DNA from: 70-18 sp041691815
Lineage (GTDB): Bacteria > Pseudomonadota > Alphaproteobacteria > Acetobacterales > Acetobacteraceae
Length of the DNA stretch: 12,858 nt
Assembly (NCBI GenBank): GCA_041691815.1
Contig: JBEPTZ010000127.1
Location: 1-12,858, forward strand
Direction: 5' to 3'
This document shows positions 1-7,408 of this stretch, in pieces. A model generated the notes under the pieces. It was not told where the DNA came from and did not search any database. It was given only the letters and a program-made list of their open reading frames with translations. The stretch's first letter is position 1; every line of letters begins with the position of its first letter. Both the position numbers and the translations under genes were made by a program.

Positions 1-357
1 CTCCTGGTGCGGCACATACGGCGGCACGAAAATGAAATCCCCCGGCCCGGCCTCCGCCACATATTCCAATTTGGACCCCCAACGCATCCGCGCCCTGCCC
101 TTCAGCACATAGATCACACTCTCCAGCGCCCCGTGATGATGCACCCCGGTCTTGGCGTTGGGATGGATATGCACCGTCCCGGCCCAGATCTTCTGCGCTC
201 CCACCCTGGCCAGATTGATCGCCGCCGCCCGGTTCATCCCCGGCGTCTGCGCCGTGTTCACATCCAACTGGTCGGCCGGGATCACCTTGACCCCATGCTC
301 CCGCCAATCGACCTCCGCGGCAAAATCCTGCGAATGCACGTGACCATCATGCGGCAT
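1..357 (-). CDS. Cupin-domain protein (partial at left edge)
   Basis: The reverse strand reads open for 119 codons, from an ATG at 357 to the window edge, so the C-terminus is missing. The start is supported by GGAGG about 6 nt upstream. The first cupin motif is visible around residues 72-91: a GVHHHGALE run (histidines, then a glutamate), followed by a glycine after VIYVLK. The second motif begins near residue 105, with GPGDFIFVPPYVPHQE carrying its proline and histidine. These residues normally hold a metal ion at the centre of a small beta-barrel. No signal peptide is evident, so the protein is probably cytosolic. Its substrate cannot be told: cupins include isomerases, dioxygenases and sensors, and this single-domain type is usually annotated only as a cupin-domain protein. 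The gene lies downstream of, and on the same strand as, the TerC-like gene, but a gap of 97 nt suggests it may have its own promoter. Confidence 0.85.
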   Translation of the reverse strand, partial: MPHDGHVHSQDFAAEVDWREHGVKVIPADQLDVNTAQTPGMNRAAAINLARVGAQKIWAGTVHIHPNAKTGVHHHGALESVIYVLKGRARMRWGSKLEYVAEAGPGDFIFVPPYVPHQE

Positions 358-399
358 GACCCGACCTCCATAACTCACGATCGGAGATAGGTCATGCGT

Positions 400-424
400 C
401 ATAACAACACAACGGTGTCGTATG
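400..424. promoter_or_regulatory. Imperfect inverted repeat upstream of cupin gene
   Basis: CATAACAACAC at 400-410 faces GTGTCGTATG at 415-424, forming an imperfect dyad around a 4-nt spacer. It lies 43-67 nt upstream of the cupin start, in an AT-rich gap that is unusual for this genome. A second short perfect palindrome, TATACGTATA, lies close by at 446-455. The position would suit an operator or promoter region for the cupin gene. No known regulator's consensus was recognised, and dyads this short can occur by chance. Confidence 0.25.
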
Positions 425-454
425 AGATTTTAATTTACTATCACTATACGTATA

Positions 455-1054
455 TCATGTCCCGAGGTGAATCGCCACCTGATGCCCGCCATCCCAGATC
501 ATCCGCAACGCCACATACAGCACGATCAGCAACCCTATCCACGCGATCCAGCTATGTTTTTCCAACAATCGGGCCACAAATCCCGCCGCCAGGCCCATCA
601 GCACCACCGACATCGTAAGCCCGACCACCAGCACCCAGGGATGCGCCATCGCCGCACCTGCCACCGCCAACACGTTGTCCAGGCTCATGGAAACGTCGGC
701 CAGCAGGATCTGGAACATCGCCTGCCGCAGGCTTTTCGGCGGCGCGCCGCTATGCACATCCGCGTGGTTGACCCGCAACTCGCGATACATCTTCCAGCAG
801 ACCCAAAGCAACAAAATGCCGCCGACCAGCAGCAAGCCGATGATCTGAAGCAGCGTTACCGCAACCAGCGCCAGCAGGATTCGCGCGACAGTCGCCCCGC
901 CAATCCCGACGATGATCGCCATGCGCTTCTGCTTGGCCGGCAGCCCGGCCACCGCCAGACCCACCACCACGGCATTGTCGCCAGCCAGCGCCAGATCGAT
1001 CAGTAGCACCTGCAGTAACACGGTGAGTTCCTGCAGCAGGTAGCTTTCTTGCAT
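455..1054 (-). CDS. TerC/YjbE-family integral membrane protein
   Basis: This 199-residue membrane protein begins MQESYLLQEL. About six hydrophobic segments are visible, near residues 11-37, 46-70, 71-90, 112-136, 140-164 and 169-187. Two family signatures are present: LALAGDNAVVVGLAV (about 21-35) and ADVSMSLDNVLAVAG (about 119-133). The repeated acidic 'DN' pairs inside membrane segments are typical of the TerC superfamily and are thought to bind metal. Length and sequence fit the YjbE-like subgroup, whose members in other bacteria are linked to manganese export or metal loading of exported proteins. A tellurite-resistance role should not be assumed from the name. The reading frame stays open far upstream through purB, but that extension is antisense coding; the methionine at 1054 gives the usual family length. 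It is divergent from purB across about 70 nt. No manganese riboswitch was recognised upstream. Confidence 0.9.
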   Translation of the reverse strand: MQESYLLQELTVLLQVLLIDLALAGDNAVVVGLAVAGLPAKQKRMAIIVGIGGATVARILLALVAVTLLQIIGLLLVGGILLLWVCWKMYRELRVNHADVHSGAPPKSLRQAMFQILLADVSMSLDNVLAVAGAAMAHPWVLVVGLTMSVVLMGLAAGFVARLLEKHSWIAWIGLLIVLYVALRMIWDGGHQVAIHLGT

Positions 1055-1064
1055 CAAGCGGTCC

Positions 1065-1093
1065 TTGCGAGCGGCGGCGACTCTCCGTAGATG
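1065..1093 (+). promoter_or_regulatory. Candidate promoter for purB
   Basis: TTGCGA (1065-1070) and TAGATG (1088-1093) are separated by 17 nt, with a projected transcript start about 20-25 nt before the purB ATG. The -10 match is poor (3 of 6). The call rests mostly on the spacing and on its place in the short divergent gap between the TerC-like gene and purB. Confidence 0.25.
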
Positions 1094-1123
1094 GGGGCGC
1101 GACAGCAAAAGTTGAGAGCAGGA

Positions 1124-2473
1124 ATGGTCCCCCGTTACACCCGCCCGGCCATGGCCGCCATCTGGGCGCCGGAAAACCGCTTCCGCATCTGGTTCGAAAT
1201 CGAGGCGCTGGCCGCCGAGGCGATGGCGCAACGTGGTGATATTCCAGCAGAATCCGCCCGCGCCATCCGCACCAGGGGCGGCGCCAAGCTGGCCGCGATC
1301 GACCAGTCCGACCTCGACCGGATCGATGCGATCGAGCGCGAAACCCGCCATGACGTGATCGCCTTCCTCACCTGGCTCGCCGAATCGATCGGCGACGACA
1401 GCCGCTACGTACATCTCGGCATGACCAGCAGCGACGTGCTGGACACCTGCTTCTCGGTGCAACTGGTGCAAGCCACCGACCTGTTGATCGCCGATGTCGA
1501 CGCGGTGCTGGCCGCCCTGAAAGCCCGCGCGTTCGAGCACAAGCACACGCTCACGATCGGCCGCAGCCACGGAATCCACGCCGAACCGACCAGTTTTGGC
1601 CTGAAACTGGCCGGTCACTACGCCGAATTCGCCCGCAATCGCGCCCGCCTGCTGGCCGCCAGGGCCGAGATCGCCACCTGCGCGATCAGCGGCGCGGTCG
1701 GCACCTTCGCCCATCTCGATCCATCGATCGAGGCCTATGTCGCGGAAACACTTGGCCTTTCGGTCGAACCGGTTTCCACCCAGATCATCCCGCGCGACCG
1801 CCACGCCGCCTATTTCTGCGCCCTCGGCGTGGTCGCCTCCGGAATAGAACGACTGGCGATCGAGGTGCGGCATTTGCAGCGCAGCGAGGTGCGCGAGGCC
1901 GAGGAATTCTTCCATCCCGGCCAGAAGGGCAGCTCGGCGATGCCGCATAAGCGCAACCCGGTACTGTCGGAGAACCTCACCGGCCTGGCCCGCGTGGTGC
2001 GCGCCGCGGTGACGCCGGCGCTGGAGAACGTGGCGCTGTGGCATGAGCGCGATATCAGCCATTCCAGCGTCGAGCGGGCGATCGCCCCGGATGCCACGGT
2101 AACGCTCGATTTCGCCCTGGCCCGGCTGGCCGGCATGATGGAGAAGCTGACCATCTACCCGGAGCGGATGGCGGCCAACCTGCAAAACCTTGGCGGCGTT
2201 GTGCATTCCGGCGAGGTGCTGCTGGCGCTGGCCCGCGCCGGCATCCTGCGCGAGGACGCCTATCGCATCGTCCAGCGCAACGCGATGGCCACCTGGACCC
2301 AACTGGGCCAGCCGGGCGGCCGGGATTTCCGCGCCAACCTGGCGGCCGATCCGGAGGTCGCCGGCCGGGTGGCGCCGGAACTGCTGGATGCGGCGATGGA
2401 ATCGCGCCAGCATCTGCGCCAGCTCGACGCCATCTATACCAGGGTGTTCGGCGAGGCCGGGCCGGCGGCCTGA
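1124..2473 (+). CDS. purB: Adenylosuccinate lyase
   Basis: PurB catalyses two eliminations that release fumarate: SAICAR to AICAR in IMP synthesis, and adenylosuccinate to AMP. The 449-residue product begins MVPRYTRPAMAAIW, the usual start of the alphaproteobacterial enzyme. An ATG 11 codons earlier (1091) would add residues not typical of the family, whereas AGCAGGA sits just before 1124. Active-site regions are visible in order: RHD near 75-77, HLGMTSSD at 97-104, GRSHGIHAEP at 146-155 (catalytic histidine), and the fumarase/aspartase-superfamily signature GSSAMPHKRNP at 269-279 with the mobile-loop serine. The length is normal and no disruption is seen. It is the first gene of the purine cluster. 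A gap of 109 nt separates it from purC, so purC may also be transcribed independently. Confidence 0.97.
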   Translation: MVPRYTRPAMAAIWAPENRFRIWFEIEALAAEAMAQRGDIPAESARAIRTRGGAKLAAIDQSDLDRIDAIERETRHDVIAFLTWLAESIGDDSRYVHLGMTSSDVLDTCFSVQLVQATDLLIADVDAVLAALKARAFEHKHTLTIGRSHGIHAEPTSFGLKLAGHYAEFARNRARLLAARAEIATCAISGAVGTFAHLDPSIEAYVAETLGLSVEPVSTQIIPRDRHAAYFCALGVVASGIERLAIEVRHLQRSEVREAEEFFHPGQKGSSAMPHKRNPVLSENLTGLARVVRAAVTPALENVALWHERDISHSSVERAIAPDATVTLDFALARLAGMMEKLTIYPERMAANLQNLGGVVHSGEVLLALARAGILREDAYRIVQRNAMATWTQLGQPGGRDFRANLAADPEVAGRVAPELLDAAMESRQHLRQLDAIYTRVFGEAGPAA

Positions 2474-2527
2474 GCGGCGGCCCCAGCCTTGCGTCGGGGG
2501 CGTGTGGCGCTGGCGGAGCGGCGCTGC

Positions 2528-2533
2528 TATACG
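2528..2533 (+). promoter_or_regulatory. Candidate -10 box ahead of purC
   Basis: GCTATACG lies in the purB-purC gap, about 50 nt before the purC start. A nearly identical GCTATAC occurs before the dehydratase gene at 7397-7402, and such boxes are common in alphaproteobacterial promoters. No convincing -35 box lies at the right distance, so this is a weak call. Confidence 0.25.
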
Positions 2534-2582
2534 CCGCGCATCGATCATGGGTGCGCTGCACCGCAATATGGGGAGGCCGGTC

Positions 2583-3347
2583 ATGGCCCGCCGTCGGCAA
2601 CTCTATGAAGGCAAAGCCAAGGTTCTGTTCGAGGGCCCCGAGCCCGGCACCCTGGTGCAATACTTCAAGGACGATGCCACTGCGCTGAACGGCCAGAAGA
2701 AGGGCACCATCACCGGCAAGGGCGTGCTGAACAACCGGATCAGCGAGTACCTGATGCTGCGGCTGGCCGAGATCGGCATCCCGACCCATTTCGTCCGCCG
2801 TCTCAACATGCGCGAGCAGCTGATCCGCGAGGTCGAGATCGTGCCGATCGAGGTGGTGGTGCGCAACGTCGCCGCCGGCAGCATCTCCACCAGGCTGGGC
2901 ATCGCCGAGGGCACCAGGCTGCCGCGCTCGATCATCGAATATTATTACAAGAACGATGCGCTGAACGACCCGATGGTCTCCGAGGAGCACATCACCTGCT
3001 TCGGCTGGGCGGCCACCCAGGACATGGACGATATCGTGGCGTTGACCTTGCGGATCAACGACTTCCTGACCGGGCTGTTCCTCGGCGTCGGCATCACGCT
3101 GGTGGATTTCAAGGTGGAGTTCGGCCGGCTGTGGGAGAACGAGGACATGCGCATCGTCCTCGCCGACGAGATCAGCCCGGATAACTGCCGGCTGTGGGAT
3201 TCCAAGACCAGCGAGAAGATGGACAAGGACCGCTTCCGCCGCGATCTCGGCAAGGTGGAAGAGGCCTATCAGGAGGTCGCCCGCCGGCTGGGGATTCTGC
3301 CGGAAGCGGGTGCCAGGGACATGAAGGGCCCGGAGGTCATGCAATGA
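2583..3347 (+). CDS. purC: SAICAR synthase (phosphoribosylaminoimidazole-succinocarboxamide synthase)
   Basis: PurC joins aspartate to CAIR using ATP to make SAICAR, the substrate of PurB. The 254-residue protein begins MARRRQLYEGKAK, the usual N-terminus, with GGGGAGG ending 6 nt before the ATG. An in-frame ATG at 2547 would add 12 residues of no family character. Visible signatures are the N-terminal nucleotide-binding LYEGKAK, PIEVVVRNVAAGS (88-100), LVDFKVEFG (173-181) and DEISPDNCRLWD (195-206). Length is typical of alphaproteobacterial PurC. The last codons (EVMQ) overlap a duplicated Shine-Dalgarno/start segment that also feeds the next cistron; the purC stop TGA shares an ATGA overlap with a 12-codon mini-ORF. 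Confidence 0.97.
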   Translation: MARRRQLYEGKAKVLFEGPEPGTLVQYFKDDATALNGQKKGTITGKGVLNNRISEYLMLRLAEIGIPTHFVRRLNMREQLIREVEIVPIEVVVRNVAAGSISTRLGIAEGTRLPRSIIEYYYKNDALNDPMVSEEHITCFGWAATQDMDDIVALTLRINDFLTGLFLGVGITLVDFKVEFGRLWENEDMRIVLADEISPDNCRLWDSKTSEKMDKDRFRRDLGKVEEAYQEVARRLGILPEAGARDMKGPEVMQ

Positions 3348-3382
3348 CCGACCCCTTCAACATGACGGAGGTCATGCAGTGA
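3331..3382 (+). repeat. 17-bp direct duplication at the purC-purS junction
   Basis: CGGAGGTCATGCAATGA at 3331-3347 is repeated as CGGAGGTCATGCAGTGA at 3366-3382, with one mismatch and a 35-nt offset. Each copy holds a Shine-Dalgarno sequence (GGAGG), a stop codon for the preceding frame and a start codon for the next (ATG in the first, GTG in the second). Because 35 is not a multiple of three, the duplication also shifts the frame. It looks like a small tandem duplication that inserted an extra translation start between purC and purS. Confidence 0.9.
3344..3382 (+). CDS. Possible 12-codon coupling cistron between purC and purS
   Basis: The frame encodes MTDPFNMTEVMQ and stop. Its ATG overlaps the purC stop (ATGA), with GGAGG at 3332-3336 seven nt upstream. 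Its TGA stop overlaps the purS GTG start (GTGA). The layout is exactly that of translationally coupled genes, so ribosomes finishing purC could restart here and then pass on to purS. It arose through the local 17-bp duplication. The peptide itself resembles nothing recognised. If translated, it more likely acts as a ribosome relay than as a functional peptide. Translation is not shown by sequence alone. Confidence 0.4.
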   Translation: MTDPFNMTEVMQ

Positions 3383-3618
3383 AGGCTGTCGTCACTGTGA
3401 TGCCGAAGCAGGGCGTGCTGGACCCGCAGGGCAAGGCGATCGGTCATGCGTTGCAGGGGCTCGACTTCGCGGGCGTCGGCGAGGTGCGGATGGGCAAGCG
3501 GATCGAGTTGGAGCTGGCCGAGACCGACCCGGCAAAGGCCCGCGCCCAGGCCGAGGAGATGGCCCGCAAGCTGCTGGCCAATCTGGTGATCGAGAGTTTC
3601 AAAGTGGAGTTGGCCTGA
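3379..3618 (+). CDS. purS: FGAM synthase subunit PurS
   Basis: PurS is the small structural subunit that bridges PurQ and PurL in the three-part phosphoribosylformylglycinamidine synthase, helping pass ammonia from PurQ to PurL. The 79-residue protein has the family pattern: KAVVTVMPKQGVLDPQG at the N-terminus, then IGHALQGLDF and a VGEVRMGKRIELEL strand, ending in a helix and FKVEL. It starts at GTG with GGAGG 7 nt upstream. This start gives the canonical MKA... N-terminus and a normal length. It follows the duplicated junction segment after purC, and purQ begins 18 nt beyond its stop. Confidence 0.95.
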   Translation: MKAVVTVMPKQGVLDPQGKAIGHALQGLDFAGVGEVRMGKRIELELAETDPAKARAQAEEMARKLLANLVIESFKVELA

Positions 3619-3619
3619 C

Positions 3620-3636
3620 ATGAACGCCACTCTTCG

Positions 3637-3640
<4 letters not shown>
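3620..3640 (+). CDS. Possible 6-codon linker ORF between purS and purQ
   Basis: ATG at 3620, one nt after the purS stop, opens a six-codon frame (MNATLR). Its TGA overlaps the purQ ATG as ATGA. A GGAG lies 10 nt upstream, inside the end of purS. purQ itself has no evident Shine-Dalgarno sequence, so re-initiation after this short frame could be how it is translated. An ORF this short may be accidental. Confidence 0.2.
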
Positions 3641-4329
<689 letters not shown>

Positions 4330-4472
4330 GCAAGGAAGCAGTTCTTTTTTGAAAAAAAGAACCAAAAAACTTTTATCCGCCTTGCAACAGCGGAGCGCGG
4401 GAGACTCCAGAGTCTCCAAATGAATGAAAAGTTTTTTTGCTTCTTTTTGTTCACAAAAAGAAGATCTTCCTT
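4330..4472. repeat. AT-rich multi-hairpin intergenic element, copy 1 (purQ-purL)
   Basis: This 143-nt stretch stands out as AT-rich and highly palindromic. It holds a perfect 10-bp hairpin (GTTCTTTTTT at 4341-4350 with its complement at 4353-4362, 2-nt loop) and a long-range inverted repeat (AAAAAACTTTT at 4364-4374 with AAAAGTTTTTT at 4427-4437). Between these arms lies an 8-bp hairpin (GGAGACTC at 4400-4407 with 4410-4417). On the right is a perfect 11-bp hairpin (CTTCTTTTTGT at 4440-4450 with 4453-4463). It begins GCAAGGAAG directly after the purQ stop and ends CTTCCTT. Positions 4428-4472 match 11319-11363 exactly as reverse complement. It looks like a dispersed REP- or MITE-like element. 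It encodes nothing and lies inside an operon, so it may also act as an RNA structure affecting purL expression. Confidence 0.85.
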
Positions 4473-4487
4473 TCTGTAGGAGCAAAC

Positions 4488-6671
4488 ATGGCGCGTGACG
4501 TAAACCAGGCGCTGGCGCGTGAGTTCGGGCTGAGTGCGGACGAATACCAGCGCGTGCTGGAGATCATGGGCCGCACGCCGACGCTGACCGAACTTGGTGT
4601 GTTCAGCGTGATGTGGTCGGAGCATTGCTCGTACAAATCCTCGCGGGTCTGGCTGAAGCAGTTGCCGACCAAGGCGCCGTGGGTGATCCATGGGCCGGGC
4701 GAAAATGCCGGGGTGGTGGATATCGGCGAGGGCCTGGCGGCGATCTTCAAGATGGAGAGCCACAACCACCCGAGCTTCATCGAGCCGTATCAGGGCGCGG
4801 CCACCGGCGTCGGCGGGATTCTGCGCGACGTGTTCACCATGGGGGCGCGGCCGATCGCCAACCTCAACGCGCTGCGCTTCGGTGACCCGGCGCTGGCCCG
4901 CACCAAACGCACCGTGGATGGGGTGGTGCGCGGCATCGGCGGCTATGGCAATTGCGTGGGCGTGCCGACGGTGGGCGGCGAGATCGATTTCCATCCAGCC
5001 TATAACGGCAATCCGCTGGTCAATGCGATGACGGTGGGGATCGCCGATCAGGGTAAGATATTCCTCTCGGCGGCGGCTGGCATCGGCAATCCGGTGATCT
5101 ATGTCGGCAGCAAGACCGGGCGCGACGGCATCCACGGCGCGACCATGGCCAGCGCCGAGTTCGGCGCCGATTCCGAGGAGAAACGGCCAACCGTGCAGGT
5201 CGGCGACCCGTTCACCGAGAAGCTGCTGATCGAGGCCTGCCTGGAGTTGATGGGCACCGACGCGATCGTGGCGATCCAGGACATGGGCGCGGCCGGGCTG
5301 ACCAGTTCCGCCGTCGAGATGGCCGGCAAGGGCGGCGTCGGCATCGTGCTCGACCTGGACGCGGTGCCGCAGCGCGAAGAGGGCATGACCGCCTATGAGA
5401 TGATGCTGTCGGAGAGCCAGGAGCGGATGCTGATGGTGCTGCGGCCGGACCGGCAGGAGATGGCGCGGGCGATCATCGAGAAATGGGACCTGGATTTCGC
5501 GGTGATCGGCCGGCTGACCGATACCGGGCGGATCGTGGTGACGCATCGGGGCGTGGTGGAGGCGGATATTCCGCTCGACCCGCTGGCCGAGCAGGCGCCG
5601 CTGTATCACCGGCCAATCGAGGAAACGCCGAAGCCGGCAAAGCTGGGGCCGGTGGCGGCGCCGGTGAGCCTGGCGGCGGCGCTGGAGACGCTGATCTCCT
5701 GCCCCGATCTGTGCTCGCGGGCCTGGGTGTGGGACCAGTACGACAGCACCATCGGCGGCCAGACGGTGAAGCGGCCGGGCGCCGCCGATGCCGCCATCGT
5801 GCGGCTGGAGGGGCGGCGGCGGGCACTGGCGTTGACCACCGACTGCACCCCCCGCTACGTGCAGGCCGACCCGGAGGCGGGCGGCGCGCAGGCGGTGGCC
5901 GAGGCCTGGCGCAACATCACCGCCACCGGGGCGACGCCGCTGGCGATCACCGACAACATGAATTTCGCCAACCCGGAGAAGCCGCGCATCATGGGCCAGT
6001 TCGCCGGCGCCATCCGCGGCATGGCGGCGGCCTGCACGGCGCTGGATTTCCCGGTCGTCTCCGGCAATGTCAGCCTGTATAACGAAACCGAGGGCCGGCC
6101 GATCCTGCCGACGCCGGCGATCGGCGGCTTGGGGGTGCTCGAGGATGCCGCGCAGGCAGTCGGCTACGCGCTGGCGCCGAGGCTGGAGCTGGTGCTGATC
6201 GGCACCACCGAGGGCTGGCTCGGCCAGTCGCTGTGGCTGCGCGAGGTGGCGGGGCGCGAAGAGGGTGCGCCGCCGCCGGTGGATCTGGCCGCTGAGCGGC
6301 GCAATGGCGACTTCGTGCGCGCGGAGATCCTGGCCGGCCGGGTGCGCGCCTGCCATGACGTGTCCGATGGCGGGCTGCTGGTGGCGGTCGCCGAGATGGC
6401 GCTGGCCGGCGACACCGGGGTGGTGCTGCGCGGCGGCGAGACGGGGCATGCGTTCTGGTTCGGCGAGGACCAGGCGCGCTATGTGCTGGCGGTGGAGCGC
6501 GCCGCGCCGCTGCTGGCAGCCGCCGCAGCCGCCGGGGTGCCGGCGCAAAGCCTCGGCCGGGCCGGGGGCGGAGAATTGACTCTTCCGGACGGAGGCACCA
6601 TGTCACTTGCCAGTCTGCGCGCCATGCACGAGCATTTCTTTCCGGCGTGGATGGACGTAGAATCGGCCTGA
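4488..6671 (+). CDS. purL: FGAM synthase large subunit PurL
   Basis: PurL converts FGAR to FGAM with ATP, using ammonia from PurQ delivered with the help of PurS. The 727-residue protein is the small PurL type: it lacks the fused glutaminase domain of enterobacterial PurL, which agrees with separate purS and purQ genes just upstream. It starts MARDVNQALAREFGLS. AGGAG at 4478-4482 marks this ATG, although the frame is open back into the repeat element. Visible motifs are the catalytic SEHCSYKSS (44-52), FKMESHNHPS (87-96), the GGEIDFHPAYNGNP stretch near 163-176, DMGAAGLTSSAVEMA (265-279) and SESQERML (308-315). The second half repeats the AIRS-like fold with TDNMNFANPEKP and VVSGNVSLYNET. No disruption is seen. 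The 158-nt gap after purQ is almost filled by the palindromic element. Confidence 0.97.
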   Translation: MARDVNQALAREFGLSADEYQRVLEIMGRTPTLTELGVFSVMWSEHCSYKSSRVWLKQLPTKAPWVIHGPGENAGVVDIGEGLAAIFKMESHNHPSFIEPYQGAATGVGGILRDVFTMGARPIANLNALRFGDPALARTKRTVDGVVRGIGGYGNCVGVPTVGGEIDFHPAYNGNPLVNAMTVGIADQGKIFLSAAAGIGNPVIYVGSKTGRDGIHGATMASAEFGADSEEKRPTVQVGDPFTEKLLIEACLELMGTDAIVAIQDMGAAGLTSSAVEMAGKGGVGIVLDLDAVPQREEGMTAYEMMLSESQERMLMVLRPDRQEMARAIIEKWDLDFAVIGRLTDTGRIVVTHRGVVEADIPLDPLAEQAPLYHRPIEETPKPAKLGPVAAPVSLAAALETLISCPDLCSRAWVWDQYDSTIGGQTVKRPGAADAAIVRLEGRRRALALTTDCTPRYVQADPEAGGAQAVAEAWRNITATGATPLAITDNMNFANPEKPRIMGQFAGAIRGMAAACTALDFPVVSGNVSLYNETEGRPILPTPAIGGLGVLEDAAQAVGYALAPRLELVLIGTTEGWLGQSLWLREVAGREEGAPPPVDLAAERRNGDFVRAEILAGRVRACHDVSDGGLLVAVAEMALAGDTGVVLRGGETGHAFWFGEDQARYVLAVERAAPLLAAAAAAGVPAQSLGRAGGGELTLPDGGTMSLASLRAMHEHFFPAWMDVESA

Positions 6672-6711
6672 GACGTGTTTGCCCCCGGACTGATGTGCAG
6701 GAGTTGACTTC

Positions 6712-6945
6712 ATGGGTATGCCCGCAGGTGACATCGAGGCCCTCATCAAGGCCGCCCTGCCCGATGCGAGTGTGACCATCGAAGACCTGGCCGGCGATGG
6801 CAACCACTACGCCGCCACGGTGATCAGCGCCGCCTTTACCGGCAAATCCCGGGTTCAGCAGCACCAGATCGTCTATGCCGCCCTGCAGGGACGCATGGGT
6901 GGCGAGTTGCACGCCCTGGCGCTCCAGACTTCCGCCCCCGCATAA
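6712..6945 (+). CDS. bolA: BolA-family protein
   Basis: This 77-residue single-domain protein is of the BolA/IbaG type. The family hallmark RVQQHQIVYAAL (47-58) contains the invariant histidine (His51) that helps bind a shared [2Fe-2S] cluster with a CGFS glutaredoxin. GDGNHY (29-34) forms the variable loop, with a histidine rather than cysteine as second possible ligand. The start at 6712 is preceded by AGGAG at 6699-6703; a second ATG at 6718 is also possible. The gene lies 40 nt after purL and 12 nt before the monothiol glutaredoxin gene, its known partner. BolA proteins also have a DNA-binding-like fold, but the pairing here favours a role in iron-sulfur cluster trafficking or iron sensing. 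Confidence 0.92.
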   Translation: MGMPAGDIEALIKAALPDASVTIEDLAGDGNHYAATVISAAFTGKSRVQQHQIVYAALQGRMGGELHALALQTSAPA

Positions 6946-6957
6946 GGAAAGCCTCCG

Positions 6958-7296
6958 ATGTCCGACCCGACCGCCGACCGCATCAAGACCGAGATCACCG
7001 AGCATCCGGTGATGCTCTACATGAAGGGCACAGCGATGTTCCCGCAATGCGGGTTCTCGGCGCGTGTGGTGCAGATTCTCACCCATATGGGCGTGCCGTT
7101 CAGCACCGCCAACGTGCTGGAAGACCCCGAGCTGCGCGAGGGGATCAAGCAGTTCTCCAACTGGCCGACGGTGCCGCAGCTCTACGTGAAGGGCGAGTTC
7201 GTCGGCGGCTGCGATATCGTCACCGAAATGTTCCAGTCCGGCGAGCTGGGCACCATGCTCACCGCCAAGGGCGTGCCGCACGAAGCGGCTGCCTGA
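6958..7296 (+). CDS. grxD: Monothiol glutaredoxin, CGFS type (Grx4/GrxD)
   Basis: This 112-residue glutaredoxin carries the monothiol active site CGFS (31-34) in the context MKGTAMFPQCGFS. It also has the glutathione-binding WPTVPQLYVKGEFVGGCDI run (about 69-87) with cis-proline and the GG-C-D loop. Such proteins bind a [2Fe-2S] cluster as homodimers or with BolA. They pass clusters to target enzymes and have little disulfide reductase activity. The Shine-Dalgarno AAGGAA overlaps the bolA stop, so the two genes are very probably co-translated from one mRNA. The length is typical. A strong GC-rich hairpin follows 8 nt after the stop, consistent with the end of the purine-bolA-grxD transcription unit. 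Confidence 0.96.
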   Translation: MSDPTADRIKTEITEHPVMLYMKGTAMFPQCGFSARVVQILTHMGVPFSTANVLEDPELREGIKQFSNWPTVPQLYVKGEFVGGCDIVTEMFQSGELGTMLTAKGVPHEAAA

Positions 7297-7304
7297 GCCA
7301 CGCA

Positions 7305-7340
7305 CCGCCGGGGGTGACGGTCAGCCGCCGCCCCCGGCGG
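7305..7340 (+). terminator. GC-rich hairpin after grxD
   Basis: CCGCCGGGGG at 7305-7314 pairs perfectly with CCCCCGGCGG at 7331-7340 around a 16-nt loop. It lies just after the grxD stop and before the next promoter, as a terminator would. No T-tract follows, so classical factor-independent termination is not assured. It may instead pause polymerase or protect the 3' end of the mRNA. Confidence 0.45.
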
Positions 7341-7373
7341 GATGGGTTTCGCGGCCGACCGGCGATGCGCGCC

Positions 7374-7403
7374 TTACTTCTGCCGCGCCGGCCGCGCTAT
7401 ACA
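7374..7403 (+). promoter_or_regulatory. Candidate promoter of the sugar-nucleotide genes
   Basis: TTACTT (7374-7379) and TATACA (7398-7403) are 18 nt apart. The -10 box ends only 5 nt before the ATG at 7409, so the transcript would start at or next to the start codon. This would explain the lack of any Shine-Dalgarno sequence. The GCGCT/AGCGC dyad at 7394-7407 overlaps the -10 box and could be an operator or chance. Confidence 0.4.
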
Positions 7404-7408
7404 GCGCC

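Noticed and set aside
1055..1123. Manganese (yybP-ykoY) riboswitch ahead of the TerC/YjbE-like gene
   Set aside because: Such riboswitches often precede YjbE-type genes, but the conserved GGGGAGUAG-type core and the space needed were not found in this short gap.
1055..2584. Long reverse-strand open frame continuing upstream of the TerC-like gene across purB
   Set aside because: It is antisense to purB, has arginine/histidine/glutamine-rich low-complexity composition typical of GC-rich shadow frames, and the TerC family length is met by starting at 1054.
4440..4463. Factor-independent terminator between purQ and purL
   Set aside because: The perfect hairpin is AT-rich and lacks a GC-rich stem with a following T-run in the plus direction. 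Stopping here would cut purL off from its partner subunits, so a repeat element is the better description.
4437..4487. Upstream extension of PurL starting inside the hairpin element
   Set aside because: The extra codons come from the palindromic repeat, lack a ribosome site, and the family N-terminus with AGGAG just ahead begins at 4488.
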